DNA of 64,000 bases, from the NCBI RefSeq assembly GCF_001905595.1, contig NZ_LIXI01000005.1, forward strand, positions 124,001 to 188,000, in the 5' to 3' direction. The position numbers and the translations under genes were made by a program. Every line of letters begins with the position of its first letter. The first letter of the stretch is position 1. The stretch is from Streptomyces sp. CB00316 (GTDB taxonomy: Bacteria > Actinomycetota > Actinomycetes > Streptomycetales > Streptomycetaceae). Under the pieces are notes generated by a model. The model was not told the DNA's origin. It did not search any database and saw only the letters and a program-made list of their open reading frames with translations. Positions 28,320-36,171 of this stretch are shown here, in pieces.

Positions 28320-30218
28320 ATGCCCGAAAAGCCTGCAGAGCACACGGACCGGTCCGCCGTGCGCTCCCTCCTGCGTCTGTGGCCCTATGTCCGCCCGGTA
28401 CGGGTCCGTCTGTTCACCGCCGCCTTCGTGGCGATCCTGGCGTCCTGTCTGTCGCTGGTGATCCCGCTGATCCTGAAGTGGATGGTGGACGGGCCCGTCG
28501 CCGACCGGGACCCGGGCGGCGTCTGGCTGGGCGCGCTGTATCTGCTGCTGCTCGGCATCGCGGAGGCCGCGCTGTTCGGGTTCCGGCGGTGGCTGGTGGC
28601 GCGTCCGCTGGCCGGGGTCGAGGCGTCGATGCGGGCCGACCTCTACCGCCATCTGCAACGGCTGCCGGTGGCCTTCCACGACCGGTGGCCCTCGGGCCAG
28701 CTGCTGTCGCGCGGTACGACGGACCTGATGCTGCTGCGGATGTTCCTGGCGTTCCCGCTGACCTTCCTGGTCGGCAACGCGGCGACGATCCTGGTCGGTT
28801 TCCTCATCCTGTTCGCCCAGGACTGGTCGCTCGGTCTGGTGCTGCTGGCGCCCGCGGTGCCGCTGATCATCCTGTGCTCGGTGTTCGAGGCGAAGTACTC
28901 GCTGGTGGCGCGCAAGGCCCAGGACCAGGTCGGTGATCTGACCACGGTCGTCGAGGAGAGCGTGCTCGGCATCCGGATCGTCAAGGGCTTCGGCCGCCAC
29001 CGCAGCCAGGCGAAGGCCTTCCGGGCCCTGTCGCAGCGGCTGCGCGCCACGGAGCTGGGCAAGGCGCGTCTGCTCGCCGGGATCTGGGCGCTCATCACCG
29101 CCATCCCGGAGCTGGCGATCGGGGCGGCGCTGGTGCTCGGCACGATCCAGGTGGCGGACGGCTCGCTGTCGGCGGGCACCCTGGTCGCGTTCCTCTCCAC
29201 CGCGCTCGCACTGCGGTGGCCCGTGGAGTCGATCGGCTTCCTGCTGGCGATGAGCCAGGAGTCGGCGACCGCGACCGACCGGTACTTCGAGGTGATGGAC
29301 GCGGCGGAGGAGGGTGCGCCGGCCGCCCGCAAGGACGCTCCCAGCGAGCCGTACGCACCGGACGCGCCCGCCGGGATGGTGTTCGAGGGCGTGGAGTTCC
29401 GCTACCCGGACGCGGAGCCGGGCTCCCCGCCGGTCCTCGCCCGCATCGACCTCCAGGTACGGCCCGGCGAGACGATGGCCCTGGTGGGCGGTACGGGCTC
29501 CGGCAAGACGACGCTCACCGCGCTGGTCCCCCGGCTGCACGAGGTGACCGGCGGGCGGATCACGCTGGACGGCGAGGACATCGCCACGATGGAGCGCTCG
29601 CGGCTGCGGGAGCTGGTGTCGGTGGCGTTCGAGGAGCCGACGCTGTTCTCGGCGACGGTCGGCGAGAACGTGCTGATGGGGGCCGAGGACGCGGACGAGG
29701 ACCAGGTGCGGCGGGCGCTCGCGGTGGCGCAGGCCGACTTCGTGCACCGGTTGCCCCAGGGCCTGGACACGCAGGTCGGCGAGCAGGGCCTGAGCCTCTC
29801 CGGCGGCCAGCGCCAACGCCTCGCCCTGGCCCGGGCGGTGGTGGGCCGGCCGCGCTTCCTGGTGCTGGACGACCCGCTCTCGGCGCTCGACGTGCACACG
29901 GAGACGCTGGTGGAGGCGGCGCTGCGCCAGGTGCTGGAGGAGACGACGGCGGTGGTGGTGGCGCACCGGCCGTCGACCGTGATGCTGGCGGACCGGGTGG
30001 CGCTGCTGTCGGAGGGCCGGATCACGGCGGTGGGCACGCATCAGGAGCTGCTGCGGTCGAACGCGGAGTACGCGTGGCTGATGTCGGGGGCGGAGCCGGG
30101 CGGGGCCGGACCTGAGGTCACGTCACCCGACGTGCGGTCCGTCGCCGGGGGGCCCGGCCCCGCAACCGCCGGCACCCCCACCCAGCAGGTCCCCGTCGAG
30201 GAGGGCAGTAGCCGATGA
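28320..30218 (+). CDS. ABC exporter half-transporter, subunit 1 (degenerate-site Walker B)
   Basis: Fused transmembrane and nucleotide-binding ABC exporter, 632 aa: six helices in residues 30-320, NBD about 345-595. Walker A is GGTGSGKTT near 390, signature LSGGQRQRLALARA near 495, and Walker B FLVLDDPLSALD near 513-524, where the catalytic Glu is Asp. The Q-loop position reads AFEEP rather than FQ. Together with the next gene (4-nt ATGA overlap) it makes a heterodimeric exporter with one consensus and one degenerate ATP site. The ATG at 28320 lacks a ribosome binding site, whereas an out-of-frame ATG at 28289 has a strong one. The substrate is unknown. Confidence 0.92.
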   Translation: MPEKPAEHTDRSAVRSLLRLWPYVRPVRVRLFTAAFVAILASCLSLVIPLILKWMVDGPVADRDPGGVWLGALYLLLLGIAEAALFGFRRWLVARPLAGVEASMRADLYRHLQRLPVAFHDRWPSGQLLSRGTTDLMLLRMFLAFPLTFLVGNAATILVGFLILFAQDWSLGLVLLAPAVPLIILCSVFEAKYSLVARKAQDQVGDLTTVVEESVLGIRIVKGFGRHRSQAKAFRALSQRLRATELGKARLLAGIWALITAIPELAIGAALVLGTIQVADGSLSAGTLVAFLSTALALRWPVESIGFLLAMSQESATATDRYFEVMDAAEEGAPAARKDAPSEPYAPDAPAGMVFEGVEFRYPDAEPGSPPVLARIDLQVRPGETMALVGGTGSGKTTLTALVPRLHEVTGGRITLDGEDIATMERSRLRELVSVAFEEPTLFSATVGENVLMGAEDADEDQVRRALAVAQADFVHRLPQGLDTQVGEQGLSLSGGQRQRLALARAVVGRPRFLVLDDPLSALDVHTETLVEAALRQVLEETTAVVVAHRPSTVMLADRVALLSEGRITAVGTHQELLRSNAEYAWLMSGAEPGGAGPEVTSPDVRSVAGGPGPATAGTPTQQVPVEEGSSR

Positions 30219-32110
30219 CCACGACCACCGACGACGCCGCGCGCACCGCCCCCGGTGACGACGACGGCCAGGAACCCGGCCGGACGGCCCAGGCCCAGGC
30301 GCCCGCCCCGGACGGCCCCGGCGATCCCTTCGACCAGGACGACCTGCCCGCACCGCCCGGCGCCACCCGCACGCTCCTGTTCTCCCTGCTCAGGCCGGTG
30401 CGCCGGCGGGTGGCGGTGGCCGCGCTGCTGCTGGTCCTCCAGCAGGCGGCGGTGCAGGCGGGCCCGCTGCTGGTGGCGTACGCGATCGACAGCGGGGTCC
30501 CGGCGTTCCGGGACCACGACTACGGGCCGCTGATCGCGGTCGCCGTCGGCTATCTGCTCTGTTCGGTGGGCGCGGGCGTGCTCCAGTACGCGTTCATCCG
30601 GGGCTCGGCCCGCATCAACCAGGACGCGCTGCTGGACCTGCGCGGCCGGATCTTCCGGCACGCCCAGGTGCTGAGCGTGGACTTCCACGAGCGCTACACC
30701 TCGGGACGGCTGATCTCGCGCTCCACCACGGACGTCGAATCACTCCAGGAGCTGCTGAGCGAGGGGCTCCAGGAGCTGATCACCGTCGTCCTCTCCTTCG
30801 TGTCGATCGGGCTGGTCCTGCTCTGGCTGGACCTGGGCATCGGGGCGATCGCGGTGCTCTCCTTCGTACCGCTGTATCTGCTGGTACGGCTCTACCGGCG
30901 GCGGGCGGCCGTGGTGTACGGGGCGCGGTCGACGGCGATCGCGTCGGTGATCGTCAAGTTCGCGGAGACCATGAACGGCATCCGGCCGGTCCAGGCGTTC
31001 CGCCGTGAACGGTCCAACGACGCCGCGTTCGCCTCGCTCAACCACGTCCACGAGCGGCGCAACGGTGACGCGCTGCTGGAGATGGCGCGCTATGTGGTCG
31101 GCTCGCGGCTGGTCGCCAACACGGCGGTCGCCGGGATGGTCCTGTGGGGTGCCTACCGGGTGGCCGACGGGACGCTGGCGCTCGGGGTGCTGGCGGCGGC
31201 GGTGCTGTATCTGCGCCGGCTCTACGACCCGATCGACCGGCTGGGGATGTTCCTCAACTCCTACCAGTCGGCGGCGGCCTCGCTGGAGAAGATCGCGGGC
31301 CTGCTGGCCCAGACCCCGACGGTCCCGGTGCCGGCGGACCCGAAGGAGCTGCCGGCCCGCTCCGACGGCCACCCGGGCCGGGAGGTCGTCTTCGACGGGG
31401 TACGGTTCGCCTACCGTACGGGCGGCGAGGTGCTGCCCACGTTCGACCTGCGCATCCCGGCGGGCGCCACGGTGGCGGTCGTCGGCTCCACGGGCGCGGG
31501 CAAGTCGACCCTGGCCAAGCTGCTGGCCCGCTTCTACGACCCGACCGACGGCCGCGTCCTGCTGGACGGGGTGGACCTGCGGGACCTGGCCACGGCCGAG
31601 CTGCGCAAGGGCGTGGTGATGGTGACCCAGGAGGCGTTCCTGTTCTCGGGGACGGTCGCGGAGAACATCGCGATCGGCCGCCCGGACGCCACCCCGGACG
31701 AGATCGAGCGGGCGGCGAGGGCGATCGGCGCGCACGACTTCATCGCCGCGCTGCCCGAGGGCTACGACACCGACGTACGCAAGCGGGGCGGCCGGATCTC
31801 GGCGGGCCAACGCCAGTTGGTCGCCTTCGCCCGCGCCCTGCTGGCGGATCCGGCGGTGCTGATCCTGGACGAGGCGACCAGCTCCCTGGACATCCCCGGC
31901 GAGCGGGCGGTGCAGCGCGCCATGGACACGGTGCTGCACGGCCGTACGGCGGTGGTGATCGCCCACCGCCTGTCCACCGTGGAGATCGCGGACCGGGTGC
32001 TGGTGATGGAGGGCGGCCGCATCGTGGAGGACGGCGCGCCCGCCGGACTCATCGGCGGTACGGGGCGCTTCGCGGGGCTGCACCGGACGTGGAAGGACAG
32101 CCTGGTCTGA
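30215..32110 (+). CDS. ABC exporter half-transporter, subunit 2
   Basis: Partner of the preceding exporter, 631 aa. An Ala/Pro/Asp-rich leader (1-45) precedes six helices (about 60-350) and the NBD (about 380-620). Walker A is GSTGAGKST near 423, Q-loop VTQEAFLFSGTVAENIA, signature ISAGQRQLVAFARA near 527 (altered from SGGQ), Walker B VLILDEATSSLD with the catalytic Glu present, and H-loop AHRLSTVE. The altered signature combines with subunit 1's LDD Walker B to form the degenerate site, while this subunit's LDE plus subunit 1's SGGQ form the consensus site. The ATGA overlap with subunit 1 indicates translational coupling and fixed stoichiometry. Confidence 0.93.
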   Translation: MTTTTDDAARTAPGDDDGQEPGRTAQAQAPAPDGPGDPFDQDDLPAPPGATRTLLFSLLRPVRRRVAVAALLLVLQQAAVQAGPLLVAYAIDSGVPAFRDHDYGPLIAVAVGYLLCSVGAGVLQYAFIRGSARINQDALLDLRGRIFRHAQVLSVDFHERYTSGRLISRSTTDVESLQELLSEGLQELITVVLSFVSIGLVLLWLDLGIGAIAVLSFVPLYLLVRLYRRRAAVVYGARSTAIASVIVKFAETMNGIRPVQAFRRERSNDAAFASLNHVHERRNGDALLEMARYVVGSRLVANTAVAGMVLWGAYRVADGTLALGVLAAAVLYLRRLYDPIDRLGMFLNSYQSAAASLEKIAGLLAQTPTVPVPADPKELPARSDGHPGREVVFDGVRFAYRTGGEVLPTFDLRIPAGATVAVVGSTGAGKSTLAKLLARFYDPTDGRVLLDGVDLRDLATAELRKGVVMVTQEAFLFSGTVAENIAIGRPDATPDEIERAARAIGAHDFIAALPEGYDTDVRKRGGRISAGQRQLVAFARALLADPAVLILDEATSSLDIPGERAVQRAMDTVLHGRTAVVIAHRLSTVEIADRVLVMEGGRIVEDGAPAGLIGGTGRFAGLHRTWKDSLV

Positions 32111-32128
32111 GGGTCCGAGGGAATTGAC

Positions 32129-32170
32129 GAGGGGGGTGCCGCTGCCCGGACGGGCGGCGGCACCCCCCTC
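32129..32170. terminator. Long hairpin terminator between convergent genes
   Basis: Twenty-base arms from GAGGGGGGTGCCG onward (32129-32148) and their near-perfect complement (32151-32170), one G-T wobble, lying between the ABC exporter stop (32110) and the surface protein stop (32182). It can serve both directions. Confidence 0.7.
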
Positions 32171-32181
32171 GCGTTCGTACG

Positions 32182-33243
32182 TCAGGCGGTCGCGTCGCCG
32201 TTGCGGCGGCGGCCCAGCGCGAAGACGACACCGGCGCCGGCGAGGATCGCCACTCCGCCGATGCTCGCGATGACCGGCAGGTTGGAGTCGGATCCGGTCT
32301 GGGCGAGGGTGCCCTCGGGCTTGATCTCCGTGTTGCCGACGGGCTTGACGGGGACCGGCTTCTTGCCGCCCGTCTGGGGCTCGGCCTCGTTCGGCTCGCC
32401 CGGCGCGGTGCCGGCGGCGAGGACGTCGAACTCGTAGAACTGCTCGGCCTCGGGGTAGACGCAGTTGCCCTCGTCGTCGGCGTAGAGGCCGATGATGAAG
32501 GCGATGGCGAAGCCCGCGGGCGCCTTCTTGTCGACGCTCAGGCGCAGGTCGATCGAGAAGGACTCCTTGGCCCGGATGTCGGTGTAGCCGATGTAGCCGA
32601 TGACCTCGTCGTCCAGGTCGAGGGAGATGTCCGTCCAGACGCCCGTTTCGGGGTTCTTGAACTGGAGCGTGAGGTGATCGGTGCTCTCCTCCCAGCTGTC
32701 GTCGTCGATCTGCGCGGCGATGAGACCGAGGTCGACCCGCTTGTAGGCCTTGTCGCCCTTGTTCTCCACGTTCAGCTTGAAGCCGTGGAACCCGCTGCCC
32801 GCGACGACCTCGGAGGGGAGACCGGAGAGCGAGGTGCGCAGGTTCTCGTCGGTCTGCTGCTCCTCCGTGTCCTGGCAGATGTCACTGGGCGAGGTGACGG
32901 ACGGCGACGGGGCGGGCGGGGTGGCGGAGGGGGACGCAGGCTTGTCCTCGGGCTTCTCCTCCTGCTTCTCCTCCTCGCCCGCGGGCTTCTCCTCCCGCTT
33001 CTCCTCCTCGGCCGGGGGCTTCTCCTCGCCCTCCTCGGCAGGGGGGTTCTCCCCCTCCGGGGCGGGCACGGTGTCGGTCTCCTCTTCCGCGGGCGGCGTC
33101 TCGGGCTCCTCCGACGCGGTGGCGGTCTCGGTCGCCTCCGGGGTGGGGCTCGGGGACGCGAAGGCGGCGGGGGACGACAGGAGGGTGACCGGGGCGAGTA
33201 CGGCGGTCGCTGCTGCGACGGCCAGAGCGCGGCGGATCTTCAT
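32182..33243 (-). CDS. LAXTG-anchored cell-surface protein with Glu/Pro/Lys-rich linker
   Basis: Secreted protein of 353 aa destined for sortase attachment. A signal peptide (MKIRRALAVAAATAVLAPV...ASP, about 1-30) is followed by a low-complexity Glu/Pro/Lys segment (about 35-115, repeating EEKP-like units), a compact beta-rich domain (about 120-270, with DLGLIAAQIDDDSW and LYADDEGNCVYPE), and a C-terminal LAQTG (313-317), hydrophobic helix and RRR tail. LAXTG is the motif used by class E sortases in streptomycetes. The ATG at 33243 follows AGAGGA at 9 nt. No sortase gene is adjacent. The function of the beta domain is unknown. Confidence 0.87.
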   Translation of the reverse strand: MKIRRALAVAAATAVLAPVTLLSSPAAFASPSPTPEATETATASEEPETPPAEEETDTVPAPEGENPPAEEGEEKPPAEEEKREEKPAGEEEKQEEKPEDKPASPSATPPAPSPSVTSPSDICQDTEEQQTDENLRTSLSGLPSEVVAGSGFHGFKLNVENKGDKAYKRVDLGLIAAQIDDDSWEESTDHLTLQFKNPETGVWTDISLDLDDEVIGYIGYTDIRAKESFSIDLRLSVDKKAPAGFAIAFIIGLYADDEGNCVYPEAEQFYEFDVLAAGTAPGEPNEAEPQTGGKKPVPVKPVGNTEIKPEGTLAQTGSDSNLPVIASIGGVAILAGAGVVFALGRRRNGDATA

Positions 33244-33960
33244 ACGATGAGGTCCTCTGGGGAGTCTGGGTGCCGCCGCGGCGGCACGAAGGCTGGGAGG
33301 GCCGTCCGGTTTCGACGTGGAGGGAGACGCGGGTGAGGCCAATGGGTCGGACTGTCGCCGGTGGTGCAGGGATGTACCGGACAGGCGATCGAATCGTGTG
33401 AAGTAGCACACAGCGAGCACATAGGAAGTGCACATCCACGGCTCCCGGGCCCGGCCGCCCGCACCTCCTCGCCTATCTGAGCTCCGGGCGGAGGCGGCCC
33501 GGCGCCCCTGGCTCTCCACCCTCCTCGACCCGATGGCGAGCGGCGACTTCGCGGGGTTCGAGGCGGCCCAGCGGTCCTTCGGACTGGCCGTCACCCCGCA
33601 GCGGGCGGCCACCGTCACGACTGTCAGGATCTGGCCAGAACCCGCGCCCGTCTCACCAGGTGGGCCGCAACCGCTTCCGGACGCGCCGCCCGCATGCGCC
33701 CCGGACGCACCGAACCTGTGCCCACCCTGTGAATACAGGCCTTGACACACCCCGGCGGCATTCGGGTGAAGATCGGCGAAACGTCCGCTTAACGAACATG
33801 ACCTTTCGGGCAACGAACGAATTCCGGCCAACATTTTGACGCGCTCCTGACAGACGTACGGATCTGCTGACACTCTTCACCCCGTTCTGCGCACCGCCTG
33901 CACTGTCCCGGACGGCTCATCCAGCGCCGCCGGGTAACCCCCCTCGCAGAAGGAGTCCGC
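33244..33960. other. 717-nt divergent spacer between surface protein and metalloprotease
   Basis: A plus-strand frame at about 33428-33745 (105 codons) has a middle part with protein-like composition (LSELRAEAARRPWLSTLLDP..., GDFAGFEAAQRSFGLAV) but a weak start and a Pro/Cys-rich end; it may be a gene fragment, unrecognised. TTGACA at 33742-33747 is a good -35 hexamer but lacks a convincing -10. The stretch 33765-33860 is relatively AT-rich with two AACGAAC repeats and probably contains the protease promoter. Confidence 0.4.
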
Positions 33961-36003
33961 GTGAGATCCACGCCCAGCCGTCGCGCCACCGCGACCGGCG
34001 CTCTGATAGCCGCAGCAGCCATGATCGCCGTCGGACTGCAGTCAGGCTCCGCCACCGCCACCCCGGCCTCGGCCGCCCCCGCCGGCGGGATCACCGCCGG
34101 CACGAAGGCCGACCCGGGTTCGCTCCCCGCCGAGCTCTCCCCCGCCCAGCGCGCCGAACTCCTCCGCGAGGCCGACGCGACCAAGGCGGCGACCGCCAGG
34201 GAGCTCGGACTCGGCGCCACGGAGAAGCTCGTCGTCCGCGATGTCGTCCAGGACCGGGACGGCACCACGCACACCCGCTACGAGCGCACCCTCGACGGAC
34301 TCCCCGTCCTCGGCGGCGACCTGGTGGTCCAGGAGACGACGGCCGGCAGGACCCTCAGCGTCACCAAGGCCTCGAAGGCGACCACCGCGCAGCTGAAGGC
34401 CGTCGGCCTCACCGCCGACGTGGCCCCGGCCGCCGCCGAGAAGCAGGCGCTCGGTGCGGCGAAGACCGAGGGATCGAAGGCGACGAAGGCGGACAAGGCG
34501 CCGCGCAAGGTCGTCTGGCTGGGCGGCGGCTCCCCGCAGCTCGCCTACGAGACGGTCGTCGGCGGACTCCAGCACGACGGCACCCCCAACGAGCTGCACG
34601 TCATCACCGACGCGGCCTCCGGCGAGAAGCTGTACGAGTGGCAGGCCGTCCACAACGGGACCGGCAACACCCAGTACAGCGGCCAGGTGACGCTGGGCAC
34701 CGCGCCCTCGTACACGCTGACCGACACCGCACGCGGCAGCCACAAGACGTACAACCTCAACCGGGGCACCTCCGGCACCGGCACGCTCTTCTCCAACTCC
34801 ACGGACGTCTGGGGCAACGGCACCCCGCAGAACCTGGAGACGGCCGGCGCCGACGCCCACTACGGCGCCGCGCTCACCTGGGACTACTACAAGAACGTGC
34901 ACGGCCGCAACGGCATCCGCGGGGACGGCGTCGGCGCGTACTCCCGGGTCCACTACGGCAACAACTACGTCAACGCGTTCTGGCAGGACAGCTGCTTCTG
35001 CATGACGTACGGCGACGGGGCGAACAACGCCAAGCCGCTGACCTCCATCGACGTGGCCGCCCACGAGATGACCCACGGCCTCACCTCGAACACCGCGCGC
35101 CTCGTCTACAGCGGTGAGTCCGGCGGCCTCAACGAGGCGACGTCCGACATCTTCGCCGCCGCCGTCGAGTTCCACGCGAACAACCCGCAGGACCAGGGCG
35201 ACTACCTGGTCGGTGAGAAGATCGACATCCGTGGCAACGGCACCCCGTTGCGCTACATGGACAAGCCCAGCCGGGACGGCAGCTCCAAGGACTACTGGTA
35301 CTCCGGCATCGGCAGCGTCGACGTCCACTACTCCTCGGGCCCGGCCAACCACTGGTACTACCTGCTCTCCGAGGGCAGCGGCACCAAGACGATCAACGGC
35401 GTCAGCTACGACTCCCCGACCTCCGACGGACTGCCGGTCACCGGTATCGGCCGGGACAAGGCCTCGCTGATCTGGTTCAAGGCGCTCACCACCAAGTTCA
35501 CCTCGACGACCAACTACGCCGCTGCCCGCACCGGCACGCTCGCGGTCGCCAGTGAGCTGTACGGCGCCACCAGCCCCGAGTACGCGGCCGTGGCCCACGC
35601 CTGGGCCGGCGTCAACGTGGGTACCCGCCCCGGCGGCGGCGACCCCGACCCGGGTGGCAAGGTCTTCCAGAACAACACCGTCGTGAACATCCCGGACGCG
35701 GGCGCGGCCGTCACCAGCGCGGTCAACGTCACCGGTATCGCGGGCAACGCCCCGAGCGCCCTCAAGGTCGACGTGAACATCAGCCACACCTACCGCGGTG
35801 ACCTGGTCATCGACCTGGTCGCCCCGGACGGCGGCACCTTCCGCCTGAAGAACTCCTCCTCCTCGGACTCCGCGGACAACGTGGTGGCGACCTACACGGT
35901 CAACGCCTCGTCCAAGGTGGCCAACGGCGAGTGGAAGCTGAGGGTCCAGGACGTGTACCGCTCGGACACCGGCCGGATCAACAGCTTCAAGCTCACCTTC
36001 TGA
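33961..36003 (+). CDS. Secreted M4 (thermolysin-like) metallopeptidase with P-domain
   Basis: Extracellular zinc protease made as a prepro-enzyme, 680 aa. GTG 33961 follows GAAGGAG closely. Signal peptide about 1-38, FTP-type propeptide (about 60-190), catalytic M4 domain (about 205-555), then a Gly/Pro/Asp linker (RPGGGDPDPGG) and a C-terminal proprotein-convertase P-domain (about 570-680). Zinc ligands are H368 and H372 in HEMTH and E392 in GGLNEATSD, exactly 20 residues later as in thermolysin. Streptomycetes secrete such enzymes during nutrient scavenging and development. It is monocistronic and followed by a hairpin. Confidence 0.95.
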   Translation: MRSTPSRRATATGALIAAAAMIAVGLQSGSATATPASAAPAGGITAGTKADPGSLPAELSPAQRAELLREADATKAATARELGLGATEKLVVRDVVQDRDGTTHTRYERTLDGLPVLGGDLVVQETTAGRTLSVTKASKATTAQLKAVGLTADVAPAAAEKQALGAAKTEGSKATKADKAPRKVVWLGGGSPQLAYETVVGGLQHDGTPNELHVITDAASGEKLYEWQAVHNGTGNTQYSGQVTLGTAPSYTLTDTARGSHKTYNLNRGTSGTGTLFSNSTDVWGNGTPQNLETAGADAHYGAALTWDYYKNVHGRNGIRGDGVGAYSRVHYGNNYVNAFWQDSCFCMTYGDGANNAKPLTSIDVAAHEMTHGLTSNTARLVYSGESGGLNEATSDIFAAAVEFHANNPQDQGDYLVGEKIDIRGNGTPLRYMDKPSRDGSSKDYWYSGIGSVDVHYSSGPANHWYYLLSEGSGTKTINGVSYDSPTSDGLPVTGIGRDKASLIWFKALTTKFTSTTNYAAARTGTLAVASELYGATSPEYAAVAHAWAGVNVGTRPGGGDPDPGGKVFQNNTVVNIPDAGAAVTSAVNVTGIAGNAPSALKVDVNISHTYRGDLVIDLVAPDGGTFRLKNSSSSDSADNVVATYTVNASSKVANGEWKLRVQDVYRSDTGRINSFKLTF

Positions 36004-36033
36004 TCCAGCGGCGGCACCGCACCACCACATGAC

Positions 36034-36076
36034 CGAACGGCCCGGCAGGGGCTCTGCTCCCCCGCCGGGCCGTTCG
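36034..36076 (+). terminator. Hairpin terminator of the M4 protease gene
   Basis: Perfect 13-bp arms CGAACGGCCCGGC (36034-36046) and GCCGGGCCGTTCG (36064-36076), 30 nt after the protease stop codon. Confidence 0.7.
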
Positions 36077-36124
36077 CCATATAGGGGGTCGCATACACGA
36101 ACAGGGAGCCCTCCCGCAGCAGAA

Positions 36125-36157
36125 GGGCCCGGCACCGCGCGTCGCGGTACCGGGCCC
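36125..36157 (-). terminator. Hairpin terminator of glgP
   Basis: Fifteen-base arms (36125-36139 and 36143-36157) with one mismatch and a 3-nt loop, 14 nt beyond the glgP stop on the minus strand. Confidence 0.6.
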
Positions 36158-36171
36158 CACCTCGGCTGAGC

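Noticed and set aside
28289..28936. Frame beginning at the strongly ribosome-binding ATG 28289
   Set aside because: It overlaps the ABC exporter out of frame and its translation is Arg/Pro/Gly-rich; kept only as an anomaly of the start region.
33742..33775. TTGACA considered as the protease promoter
   Set aside because: No acceptable -10 hexamer at 16-19 nt; the element alone is not enough to call a promoter.
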